Positions 23,883-31,257 of a DNA stretch of 33,666 nt are shown here, one piece after another. The stretch lies in the NCBI GenBank assembly GCA_964512305.1, contig CAZEIW010000128.1, forward strand, positions 1 through 33,666. The letters are read 5' to 3'. The notes under the pieces were generated by a model, which saw nothing but the letters and a program-made list of their open reading frames with translations, was not told the DNA's origin and ran no database searches. Within the stretch, counting starts at the first letter, position 1. Every line of letters starts with the position of its first letter. This DNA is from CAZEIW01 sp964512305. Lineage in GTDB: Bacteria; Pseudomonadota; Gammaproteobacteria; Burkholderiales; Burkholderiaceae_F. Position numbers and translations under genes: made by a program.

Positions 23883-25193
23883 ATGGCACAAAGCAGCGGC
23901 CGCGACAAGTGGCGTTTCGAGACCGTGTCGGTGCATGGCGGGTATTCGCCGGAGCCGACCACGAGGTCGGTCGCGGTGCCGATCTACCAGACCGTGGCGT
24001 ACGCGTTCGACAACGCCCAGCACGGCGCCGATCTGTTCGACCTGAAGGTGCCGGGCAACATCTACACGCGCATCATGAACCCGACGCAGGACGTGCTCGA
24101 GCAGCGGCTCGCCGCGCTCGAGGGCGGCATCGCCGCACTGGCGCTCGCCTCCGGGCAGGCAGCGGTGACCTACGCGATCCTGACGATCACCGAGGCCGGC
24201 GACAACATCGTCGCCTCGAGCGCACTCTACGGCGGCACCTACAACCTGTTCGCCCATACGCTGCCCCAGTATGGCATCCAGTCGCGCTTCGCCGACTACC
24301 GCAAGCCGGCCGCGTTCGAGCCGCTGATCGACTCCAGGACCAAGGCCGTGTTCGTCGAGTCGCTCGGCAACCCGCAGGGCAACGTGACCGACTTCGCGCA
24401 GATCGCCGAGATCGCGCACCGCAAGGGGGTGCCGCTGATCGTCGACAACACCGTGCCCACGCCCTATCTCAGCCGGCCGATCGAGCATGGCGCCGACATC
24501 GTCGTGCACTCGCTCACCAAGTACCTCGGCGGCCACGGCACGAGCCTCGGGGGCGCGATCGTCGATTCGGGCAGGTTCCCGTGGGCACAGCACAAGGACC
24601 GCTTCCGCCGCCTGAACGAGCCCGACGTCAGCTACCACGGAGTTGTCTACACCGAGGCGCTCGGCCCGGCCGCCTACATCGGGCGGGCGCGCGTGGTGCC
24701 GCTGCGCAATACGGGCGCGGCGATCTCGCCCTTCAACGCGTTCCTGATCCTGCAGGGCATCGAGACCCTGGCGCTGCGCGTCGACCGCATCAGCGACAAC
24801 GCCCTTGCGGTGGCGCGCCATCTGCAGCGCCATCCGAAGGTGGGCTGGGTGAACTACGCGGGCCTCGAGGACCACCCGGACCACGCGCTGGTGGGAAAGT
24901 ACCTGTCGGGCAAGGCGTCCGGGCTGCTGACCTTCGGGCTCTCGGGCCCGGCGGGCCAGGGGCGCGAGCGCGGCGCGCGCTTCCTCGACGCGCTGCAGCT
25001 CTTTACCCGCCTGGTCAACATCGGCGACGTGCGCTCGCTCGCGACGCACCCCGCCTCGACCACGCACCGGCAGCTGTCGCCGGCGGAGCTCGAGAGGGCG
25101 GGCGTATCGGAGGACACGGTGCGGCTGTCGGTCGGCATCGAGCACATCGACGATCTGCTCGCCGATCTCGATCAGGCGCTCGCCGCGGTCTGA
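23883..25193 (+). CDS. metY: O-acetylhomoserine sulfhydrylase (MetY)
   Basis: A 436-residue PLP enzyme of the Cys/Met metabolism family. Landmarks: FETVSVHGGYSPEPTTRSVA, PIYQTVAYAF, YTRIMNPTQDVLE, ALASGQAAVTYAIL (cofactor phosphate site), ALYGGTYNLF, FVESLGNPQGNV, PLIVDNTVPTPYL and the PLP lysine K213 in HSLTKYLGGHGT. The length of about 430 and the wording match OAH sulfhydrylase rather than the shorter cystathionine gamma-synthase (about 380-400). It makes homocysteine from O-acetylhomoserine and sulfide in the cytosol. GGGAG lies 6 bases before the ATG at 23883. It appears to be a single-gene unit with the tandem-repeat array upstream and a 13-bp hairpin downstream. Confidence 0.95.
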   Translation: MAQSSGRDKWRFETVSVHGGYSPEPTTRSVAVPIYQTVAYAFDNAQHGADLFDLKVPGNIYTRIMNPTQDVLEQRLAALEGGIAALALASGQAAVTYAILTITEAGDNIVASSALYGGTYNLFAHTLPQYGIQSRFADYRKPAAFEPLIDSRTKAVFVESLGNPQGNVTDFAQIAEIAHRKGVPLIVDNTVPTPYLSRPIEHGADIVVHSLTKYLGGHGTSLGGAIVDSGRFPWAQHKDRFRRLNEPDVSYHGVVYTEALGPAAYIGRARVVPLRNTGAAISPFNAFLILQGIETLALRVDRISDNALAVARHLQRHPKVGWVNYAGLEDHPDHALVGKYLSGKASGLLTFGLSGPAGQGRERGARFLDALQLFTRLVNIGDVRSLATHPASTTHRQLSPAELERAGVSEDTVRLSVGIEHIDDLLADLDQALAAV

Positions 25194-25219
25194 GCCCCGC
25201 GCGCCGGGAGGCCGGTGCT

Positions 25220-25252
25220 CCATCCCCGGCGGGAAACCGCCGCCGGGGATGG
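25220..25252. terminator. Strong hairpin between convergent metY and flavoprotein genes
   Basis: A perfect 13-bp stem, CCATCCCCGGCGG (25220-25232) with CCGCCGGGGATGG (25240-25252), loop of 7. It lies 26 bp after the metY stop and 12 bp before the stop of the opposing gene. No T-run follows on either strand, so it is a terminator-like barrier or an RNA 3'-end stabiliser rather than a textbook intrinsic terminator. Confidence 0.55.
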
Positions 25253-25264
25253 CTGAACATCGCC

Positions 25265-26548
25265 TCAGGCCCGGCGAGGCGCAGCGATCGGCAGTCCGGC
25301 CATGCCGAGCAGGCCGCGCCACGAGAACAGCTCGCGCGGATCGACGGTCTCGTTGAACAATCCCTCCAGCCCTGCCAGCACCTCGGGACGGGCCCGCGCC
25401 CGCGCCGCGAGGAAGTTCGCGAAGGCAGGCCAGGCCAGCCAGCGCTGCGCCGTCTCGTAGGCCGCGAAGCGGCTGCCGTAGCGGCTGCGGACCGTCCCCG
25501 CATAGTCGTCGGGGAGCGACGGCGGGAGCGAGGGCCAGGCGGCGCCGATCAGCTCGGCCGCCAGCATGCCGGTCTCGAGCGCCTTGCCGATACCCTCGCC
25601 GCTGAACGAATAGGTCGTGCCGGCGGCCTCGCCGACCGCGAGCAGGCCCGCGCGTCCCAGCGCGGCGCCTGCGAGCCCGGTTCGCAAGGGCGCGCCCTTC
25701 AGGGGTCCGAGCGCCACCCCATCGGCCAGCAGCTCGCGCACGGGCGCGAATCCCGCGACGAAGCGTTCGAACGCCCGGCGCGCATTGGGGCTCTCGCCGC
25801 GCGCGGAGGCCCGCTCCGCGGCAGGATCGGTGCGGCGCCCGGGTTGGTCGAAGAAGACGCCGGCGCCGATGTTGAAGGTTGCCTCCGGGCCGGGGAACAC
25901 CCAGCCATAGCCGAAGCCGGGCTTGATGGTGCGATCGAACATCATGGCCGGCTCGCGCCAGACCGCGGCAGCGCGCTCGCTGCGCACGTACTGCCGTACG
26001 GCGAAGCCGCTGGCGCTCTTGCGTGTGCACAGGCCCGCCAGCTCGAGCGGCCCCGGCGAGGCCCCGGTGGCGAGCAGCGTCAGCCGCGCGGCGATCCGCA
26101 CGCGGCGCGGTGCCGCTGGCGCGGGCTCGTCGAACTCGGCGCCCGCGACCGCGCCCGAGGATTCCACGAACGCCCGCAGTTCAAGAGGTGCTGCAATGCG
26201 CGAGCCGCAAACGCGCGCATGCTCGACCAGCACGTGGTCGAGCGTGCGCCGCGGCAGCGTCAGGATCTCGCCGCGCACGCGGACCCGGCTGTGGTCGGGC
26301 GCATGCAGGTCCAGGCAGTCCGCGCCGCTGGCACGGCGGCGCACGGCATCGAGGATCCCGAGCGACCCGAGCGCAGCGATCGCATCGGGAATCAACGCGT
26401 CTCCGCAGACCTTGTCGCGTGGACTCGCGCGCCGGTCCACCAGCAGCACGTCGATGCCCTTGCGCGCCAGCACCGCGGCCGCGGCGGAGCCGGCGGGGCC
26501 GGCGCCGATCACCAGGACGTCGCAGCGTTCGGCGGCGGCGCAATCCAT
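25265..26548 (-). CDS. FAD-dependent oxidoreductase, geranylgeranyl reductase family
   Basis: A 427-residue flavoprotein. The FAD dinucleotide motif is VLVIGAGPAGSAAAAVLARKG (N-terminal, about residues 11-31), followed by VLLVDRRASPRDKVCGDAL, the mark of the geranylgeranyl-reductase-like group. The second FAD segment is LLAVGEAAGTTYSFSGEGIG. GYGWVFPGPEATFNIGAGV is also typical. Members saturate isoprenoid double bonds (chlorophyll, quinone or lipid side chains) or oxidise other substrates; no pathway genes nearby tell which. The start is the ATG at 26548. It ends at the shared hairpin with metY, and its start lies 13 bp after the RES toxin stop, so co-transcription with the toxin-antitoxin genes is possible. 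Confidence 0.87.
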   Translation of the reverse strand: MDCAAAERCDVLVIGAGPAGSAAAAVLARKGIDVLLVDRRASPRDKVCGDALIPDAIAALGSLGILDAVRRRASGADCLDLHAPDHSRVRVRGEILTLPRRTLDHVLVEHARVCGSRIAAPLELRAFVESSGAVAGAEFDEPAPAAPRRVRIAARLTLLATGASPGPLELAGLCTRKSASGFAVRQYVRSERAAAVWREPAMMFDRTIKPGFGYGWVFPGPEATFNIGAGVFFDQPGRRTDPAAERASARGESPNARRAFERFVAGFAPVRELLADGVALGPLKGAPLRTGLAGAALGRAGLLAVGEAAGTTYSFSGEGIGKALETGMLAAELIGAAWPSLPPSLPDDYAGTVRSRYGSRFAAYETAQRWLAWPAFANFLAARARARPEVLAGLEGLFNETVDPRELFSWRGLLGMAGLPIAAPRRA

Positions 26549-26561
26549 CGCGGCCAGGCCG

Positions 26562-27269
26562 CTAGCCGAGCCGGCTCGGCGTCAGGCGCAGCCATTTGCG
26601 CCCAGCCGTGCGCTCGGCGACGAACGTGTCGCGCGCCGGATTCAGCCGGTAGGTGAGGAAGCTTCGGTCGCGCGGATTCGACAGCCGCCCGGGCTTGAAG
26701 ATCGCCGCGTTGGTGCCGTCGCAGCGCGCCGACCCGACGATCAGGCCGTTCAAATCCTGCTCGTGGACGTAGCGGCCGACGCGATGCGTGAAGGCGTAGC
26801 TGCTCCGGCTCGCGAGGTCGGGATGCGCGGCGGTGCGGCCGCGCAGGTCGATCAGCAGCGCGTCGCAGCGCACGTCGAACACGCGCCGCTCGCTGACGAT
26901 CTCCCGGTCCTCGGCGCCGAAGCTGTCGAGGACGAATGCGTACCAGTGCCACGCAGTCTCGTAGACCGTGGTTTCGACCTCCATCGAGCCGTACCAGACG
27001 CCGTACGACGTGCCGTCGGAGAAGCGCGTCTCGTGCCAGTGCGAGGAATCGAAGGTGTAGGTGATCACGCTGCCGTAGTCGAACGGGCGCGTGATCAGGG
27101 CGGCCGCGGTCGGGATGCGCTGCGCGGCCTCGGCCGCGATCGCGACCTCCCAGTCGGCGGAATCGGACGACAGGTCGTCGAACAGGTGCTGCGATTCGCG
27201 GATGCCCGCGATGTTGCGCACCAGGTCGCCGTGGAAGTCCGTGTTGGCGGTGAACAGGTCCGCCTGCAT
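26562..27269 (-). CDS. res: RES-domain toxin
   Basis: A 235-residue protein with the RES family core: Arg82 in ETRFSDGTSYGVWYGS, Glu104 in TTVYE, and the serine in LIVGSARCDG. RES toxins destroy NAD+ (NADase or phosphorolytic activity, depending on the member) and stop growth when not bound by their antitoxin. The ATG directly abuts the antitoxin stop (TAG then ATG, no gap), as expected for a coupled toxin. The catalytic residues all appear intact, so the toxin is probably active. Confidence 0.92.
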   Translation of the reverse strand: MQADLFTANTDFHGDLVRNIAGIRESQHLFDDLSSDSADWEVAIAAEAAQRIPTAAALITRPFDYGSVITYTFDSSHWHETRFSDGTSYGVWYGSMEVETTVYETAWHWYAFVLDSFGAEDREIVSERRVFDVRCDALLIDLRGRTAAHPDLASRSSYAFTHRVGRYVHEQDLNGLIVGSARCDGTNAAIFKPGRLSNPRDRSFLTYRLNPARDTFVAERTAGRKWLRLTPSRLG

Positions 27270-27674
27270 CTACTGTCCGCGCTGGAAGTCCAGGTAGCGG
27301 CGCACCGCGAGCAGGCCCTCGAAACCGTGCTCGACGATCACGTCGACGGGGCGTGCGCCGAGGCGGCGGTTGGGTTGCGTGATCCAGCGGTAGGCCAGGT
27401 CGCGGTCGCGCGGAAACAGCAGCCGAAGCGACTTGTGGATGCCGAGCAGGTGGCCGGCGCGGTCGAGCAGGTCGCGGTTGTCGGCGAGCGGCTCACCGCT
27501 GCGGTAGCGGGCGAGCGTGCTGCGGCTGGCGGCCGACAGGCCGAGCACTTCGGCCTGCTCGGCGGCAGTCAGCTGCCAGTGCTCGAGCAGCCGGGTCACC
27601 ATCGCGGCGAGGCGGCCGCGCGCTTCGCGGCTGCCGAGCTCGGGCGCGGCGTGCTTTTCGGGGACGGCTGCCAT
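27270..27674 (-). CDS. xre: Xre/MbcA/ParS-family antitoxin
   Basis: A 134-residue antitoxin. The N-terminal half has an Xre-like helix-turn-helix (HWQLTAAEQAEVLGLSAAS, then RSTLARYRSGEP). The C-terminal half is the toxin-binding DUF2384 region: HKSLRLLFPRDRDLAYRWI, PNRRLGARPVDVIVEHG and the ending GLLAVRRYLDFQRGQ. It neutralises the RES toxin by binding, and the complex usually represses its own promoter. The ATG at 27674 has no strong ribosome binding site (only GAAGAA close by). A promoter with repeated GTAC sites lies about 60 bp upstream. Confidence 0.92.
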   Translation of the reverse strand: MAAVPEKHAAPELGSREARGRLAAMVTRLLEHWQLTAAEQAEVLGLSAASRSTLARYRSGEPLADNRDLLDRAGHLLGIHKSLRLLFPRDRDLAYRWITQPNRRLGARPVDVIVEHGFEGLLAVRRYLDFQRGQ

Positions 27675-27724
27675 TTCTTCGGCTGCTTTGCGCCGAACGG
27701 TCAGGCAACCGAGCGGCGTGAGTT

Positions 27725-27764
27725 ACTGGTACGTGTAGTGTACAAACTGGTACGGCACTGTCAA
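27725..27764 (-). promoter_or_regulatory. RES/Xre promoter with overlapping operator repeats
   Basis: On the minus strand a perfect -35 TTGACA (27764-27759) is followed after 16 bp by TACACT (27742-27737) as -10, placing the transcript start about 55 nt before the antitoxin ATG. GTAC recurs at 27729, 27740 and 27750, about one helical turn apart. ACTGGTACG is repeated directly at 27725-27733 and 27746-27754. The repeats cover the spacer and -10, as expected for autorepression by the antitoxin or toxin-antitoxin complex. Confidence 0.7.
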
Positions 27765-27793
27765 GCCCTGCACCACAAGGCCGGGCACTGGAT

Positions 27794-27831
27794 CCCCTCT
27801 CCCGCGCGCGGGAGAGGGGCGGGGGTGAGGG
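27794..27831 (+). repeat. REP-like palindromic element, copy 5
   Basis: CCCCTCTCCCGC (27794-27805), 2-nt loop, GCGGGAGAGGGG (27808-27819), tail GGGGGTGAGGG (27821-27831). It lies between the MepK-like stop and the toxin-antitoxin promoter, about 85 bp after the former, and may insulate the two units. Confidence 0.87.
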
Positions 27832-27916
27832 TGCGCAGCGCAGCCTCGGCGGCCGCAGGGCCCCTTGAGCGCCATCAACAGCCGCCCTACCGCGGGCGTC
27901 TAGCGTATCTGCGACC

Positions 27917-28495
27917 CTATGCGGAGCGAGGGCCCCAGGTGCGGAAGCGGCCGGTATCGACGTGGATGAAATCGGCGTCAGGGTAGTAGCCGACGCCGCC
28001 GCGGCCGAGTGCGACGGCGGCGGCGCGCAGGCGAACGGTGTCGACCCCGGGCAGGCGGATGTCGATCGCGCGGCCTTCCATGTGGAGGCTGTGCTCGGCC
28101 ACGCCGGTGCTCGAGCGGCGCAGCAGCGCGTTGGTCTGCGGCGAGCGGTATGCGGAGATGATCTCGAACGTGCCGCCGCCGCAGAGCCCCGCCAGGGCAT
28201 GCAACGTGTCGTACAGGTTGCGGTCGATCGGGTGCGTGGCGTCGGTCCGGAAGTCGCGCAGCAGCCGCTCGAGCTCGCGCAGCGAATCGGCGACATAGTC
28301 CGCGCCGGCGAAGTAGACGACGCGCAGCCGCTCGCCTGTGTGTGTGTGGTGGAACGCCAGCGCGCGCTCCCCGGCCGGGTCGGCGATCGCGGCGCGCGCG
28401 GCATGGGGGATCAGCCCGACGGCGGGCGCGAGCGCGAGACCGCACGCCAGGCGGCGACGCTGCGGGCAGAACCCGTCGGCGGGCTTTGTCGGCAC
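27917..28495 (-). CDS. mepK: MepK-like DUF882 murein endopeptidase
   Basis: About 192 residues. A Tat-like signal (QRRRLACGLALAPAVGLIPHAARA) is followed by a DUF882/M15-like domain: AYRSPQTNALLRR, then the metal-ligand segment EHSLHMEGRAIDIRL and the third ligand in FIHVDTGRFRTWG. E. coli YcbK (MepK), of this family, is a periplasmic Tat substrate that cleaves 3-3 peptidoglycan cross-links; the same activity is inferred here. GGAGG precedes two possible GTG starts, 28501 (4-base spacing) and 28495 (10-base spacing); I use 28495. It is divergent from the LdtD-like gene, which makes 3-3 cross-links, giving a synthesis/cleavage pair with almost no intergenic space. Confidence 0.88.
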   Translation of the reverse strand: MPTKPADGFCPQRRRLACGLALAPAVGLIPHAARAAIADPAGERALAFHHTHTGERLRVVYFAGADYVADSLRELERLLRDFRTDATHPIDRNLYDTLHALAGLCGGGTFEIISAYRSPQTNALLRRSSTGVAEHSLHMEGRAIDIRLPGVDTVRLRAAAVALGRGGVGYYPDADFIHVDTGRFRTWGPRSA

Positions 28496-28558
28496 GTTCA
28501 CTTTTCCTCCAGCGACCGGAGCGTCGCACGGCGAATCATAGGGGCGGCGGCGACGGCC

Positions 28559-30151
28559 GTGATCGCAATTTGGGGCGTCAACGCCCGGGCGGAAGAGGCG
28601 ACATCCGAACGGATTCGCGCGCGCGTCGAGCAGCTGGGGATCGGGAACGACCGCATCGATGGCGCGCCGCTGGCGGCGCGACGGCTGATTGCCGATTTCT
28701 ATCGGCGCAGGGACTTCCGGCCCGCTTGGAACCGGCCGGGACAGGCCGAAGCGATGCTGGCGCTCGCGCAGGACAGCGTCAGCCACGGACTCGACCCGGC
28801 CGACTATCACACCGCGGCGCTCGAGCGCATCGCGGCGGCCGGGTCCGATACGGCGTTCGACCCCGCCGAGCGCGAGCTGCTGCTCACCGACAGCTTGATC
28901 CGGCTCGCCTACCACCTGCACTTCGGCAAACTGAACCCGCGCGAGCTTTACCCGGGCTGGAATTTCGCGCGCTCGCTCGGGTCGGTCGATCCGGTGCAGG
29001 CGCTCGACGAGGCGCTCGCGGCGCCGCGGCTGCAGAACGCGGTCGAGCGTTTCGCGCCGCAGGTGCCGGCCTACGGCGACCTGCGCAAGGCGCTAGCGCG
29101 CTACCGCGCGATCGAGGCGGGAGGGGGTTGGCCGCAGATCCCGCCGGGGCCGCCGCTCGAGACCGGGGCGCAGGGCCCGCGGGTGATCGAGCTGCGCGCG
29201 CGCATGACGGCAGCCGGAGACCTCGCGCCGTCGGCGGCCGCCGATGCGGCGGGCTTCGACGCCGCGCTCGATGCCGCGGTGCGCGACTTCCAGCGGCGCC
29301 ACGGGCTCGACGAGGACGGCGTTGTTGGACGGCGCACCCTCGAGGAGCTCAATGTCCGCGTGCAGGAGCGCATCGACCAGATCCGCGTCAACCTCGAGCG
29401 GCTGCGCTGGGTCGCGCGCGACCTCGCGGGCGACTACCTGATCGTCGACGTCGCCGGCTATGGCGCCCGGCTGTTTCTCGGCGGCCGGCAGGTGTGGTCG
29501 TCGCGCGTGGTGGTGGGCCAGCCCTACCGCGAAACGCCGACGTTTCGCGCCGAGATGCGCACCGTCGTCTTCAACCCGACCTGGACCGTGCCGCCGACCA
29601 TCTTCAAGGAGGACGTGCTGCCGAAGGTCGAGGCGGACTCGGGCTTCCTCGAGCGCAACCACATGCGGGTCGTCGACATGGCGGGCCATCCGGTCGACGC
29701 GTCGGGCCTGGACTGGGCGCGGTACGAAACCGGACACTTCCCGTATGAAATCGTGCAGGCGCCGGGGCCTGACAACCCGCTCGGGCGGATCAAGTTCCTG
29801 CTGCCCAACCCGCACGACGTCTATCTGCACGACACGCCGGCGAAGGCGTTGTTCGGCAGGACCGAGCGGGCGTTCAGCTCGGGTTGCATCCGGCTCGAGC
29901 GGCCGCTCGAACTCGCGGTCCTGCTGCTCGGGGACCCCACGCGGTGGAGCGCGGACGCGGTCGAGGCGGCGATCTCGAGCGGCCAGACCCGGTTCGTCGG
30001 GGTCGGCAGGCCGGTGCCGGTGATGATCCTGTACTTCACCGCGGATGCCGGCGAGGCCGGCGTGCGTTTCCTGCGCGACGTCTACGGCCGCGATCGGCGG
30101 ATCCTGGCCGGGCTGCAGCGGGTGCCCCGGTTCACGAAAGTGGACCGGTGA
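28559..30151 (+). CDS. ldtD: L,D-transpeptidase of the YcbB/LdtD type
   Basis: At least 530 residues. An N-terminal scaffold (NRPGQAEAMLALAQDSVSHG, GLDPADYHT, LHFGKLNPRELYPGW) precedes a peptidoglycan-binding domain (VIELRARM, DFQRRHGLDEDGVVGRRTLEELN). The YkuD catalytic domain follows, with the HDTP segment and SGCIRLERP (catalytic Cys codon at 29885-29887). LdtD forms 3-3 cross-links in the periplasm. The start is a problem. The frame encodes a good signal peptide (RSVARRIIGAAATAVIAIWG, cleavage after NARA) from about 28520, but no ATG, GTG or TTG lies just before it. GTG 28559 cuts into the signal; ATG 28403 lies inside mepK on the other strand. I give 28559 as the nearest canonical codon. 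Confidence 0.85.
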   Translation: MIAIWGVNARAEEATSERIRARVEQLGIGNDRIDGAPLAARRLIADFYRRRDFRPAWNRPGQAEAMLALAQDSVSHGLDPADYHTAALERIAAAGSDTAFDPAERELLLTDSLIRLAYHLHFGKLNPRELYPGWNFARSLGSVDPVQALDEALAAPRLQNAVERFAPQVPAYGDLRKALARYRAIEAGGGWPQIPPGPPLETGAQGPRVIELRARMTAAGDLAPSAAADAAGFDAALDAAVRDFQRRHGLDEDGVVGRRTLEELNVRVQERIDQIRVNLERLRWVARDLAGDYLIVDVAGYGARLFLGGRQVWSSRVVVGQPYRETPTFRAEMRTVVFNPTWTVPPTIFKEDVLPKVEADSGFLERNHMRVVDMAGHPVDASGLDWARYETGHFPYEIVQAPGPDNPLGRIKFLLPNPHDVYLHDTPAKALFGRTERAFSSGCIRLERPLELAVLLLGDPTRWSADAVEAAISSGQTRFVGVGRPVPVMILYFTADAGEAGVRFLRDVYGRDRRILAGLQRVPRFTKVDR

Positions 30152-30215
30152 AGCCGTGCAGCGCCGGCCGGCGGCGGGTCGTCCGCGCCGGTTGATGGGC
30201 CGCCGGCGCCGTGGT

Positions 30216-30773
30216 CTATTTGTGCTGCTTCAGGGTGTTGAGCCAGTCGGTCCAGTCGACCGGCCCGCTGGTGAAGCGCTTCTGCAGGTTCCCGAGCACG
30301 CGGTCCCACGCGTGGTCGAAGTACTGGTAGGCCTTGTCCCATTCGCCGCCGTCGCCCCAGCCGACGTGATGCAGGTTGAGCCGCGTGTGGTCGGCGTCGA
30401 TCGGGGTCAGCCGGACGATGACCAGCGTGCGCTGGGCGCGAACTTCGGGCAGCGACGGCGGCGCGTTCCAGTCGAACGACAGCATGCGCTTGGGCTGCAG
30501 CGCCATGAAGCGCATCTCGTCGGCGCCCTTCATGCCGGGCTCGCCGAACGGGTTGATGAAGATGTGGAAGGCGCCGCCGACGCGCGCGTCGATCTCGGCG
30601 TCGGGGGCGAAGAAGCTCGTGATGCCTTCACGCGTCGTCCAGGCACTCCATACCTGGTCGATGCCGGCCGGAATCGAGACTTCCTTGTTCAGGGCGCGTT
30701 CTTCGGCGGCCGCGCCGCCATGGGCGGCGGCGAGAGCCAGGCAAAACGCGACAGCGGTGGCGCGGATGAGCAT
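30216..30773 (-). CDS. Exported SRPBCC (AHSA1-like) protein
   Basis: A 185-residue protein with a Sec signal peptide (MLIRATAVAFCLALAAAHGGAA, split near AAA-EER). The mature part is an SRPBCC/START-like ligand-binding domain of the AHSA1 group: KEVSIPAGIDQVWSAWTTRE, ITSFFAPDAEIDARVGG, RMLSFDWNAP and LNLHHVGWGDGGEWDKAYQYF. The ligand is unknown, and cytosolic Hsp90 co-chaperone function is ruled out if it is exported as predicted. It is convergent with the LdtD-like gene (64 bp, including a possible long-looped stem 30161-30168/30202-30209). The universal stress protein gene starts upstream on the same strand, with 49 bp between, so read-through from the fluoride-controlled operon is possible. 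Confidence 0.85.
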   Translation of the reverse strand: MLIRATAVAFCLALAAAHGGAAAEERALNKEVSIPAGIDQVWSAWTTREGITSFFAPDAEIDARVGGAFHIFINPFGEPGMKGADEMRFMALQPKRMLSFDWNAPPSLPEVRAQRTLVIVRLTPIDADHTRLNLHHVGWGDGGEWDKAYQYFDHAWDRVLGNLQKRFTSGPVDWTDWLNTLKQHK

Positions 30774-30822
30774 GCGGTCGCTCCGGGTGGGGGTTGCGCC
30801 GATTATGCAGCCGCGGCCCGCA

Positions 30823-31257
30823 TCACGCCGGCCGCGCCGCGGTCCGGACCACCGTCACGGCACAGTGCGCGTACGCGATGACCTGGCGGGCCACCGACCC
30901 GATGAGCCAGCGTTCGAACATCGTGTGGCCGCGGTGGCCGACCACGATGTGATCCACGCCGTGCCCCTCGGCATAGCGCACGATCTGCTCCGCGGGGTGT
31001 CCGACCGCGACGTGGAACTGCGTCTTGAATTCCTCCTGGGCCAGCTTGACCTTGATCGGCGCGAGCACCTTGTCGTAGTGGCGCCGCGAGTTCTCGATCA
31101 CCGCCTCGGTCTCGACCTCGTCGCCGAATTCGGGAGGGCGGGCCACGGCAAGGACGTGCATTTCGGCGCCGTACTTCCGCGCAAGGTCGACCGCGAACGA
31201 AAACGCTTGATTGGCCGAATCGGAACCGTCGAAGCCGAGCAGGATCTTGCGGATCAT
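30823..31257 (-). CDS. Universal stress protein, UspA family
   Basis: A 144-residue single Usp domain. The start MIRKILLGFDGSDSANQAF and LARKYGAEMHVLAVARPPEF are typical. The ATP-binding motif G-x2-G-x9-G-S is intact (GHRGHTMFERWLIGS), which places it with the ATP-binding rather than the non-binding UspA group. The ATG overlaps the antiporter stop as ATGA, so the two are translationally coupled and both lie under the fluoride riboswitch. A role in sensing or adjusting antiporter activity is plausible, since Usp domains often partner cation transporters, but it is inferred from order only. Confidence 0.93.
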   Translation of the reverse strand: MIRKILLGFDGSDSANQAFSFAVDLARKYGAEMHVLAVARPPEFGDEVETEAVIENSRRHYDKVLAPIKVKLAQEEFKTQFHVAVGHPAEQIVRYAEGHGVDHIVVGHRGHTMFERWLIGSVARQVIAYAHCAVTVVRTAARPA

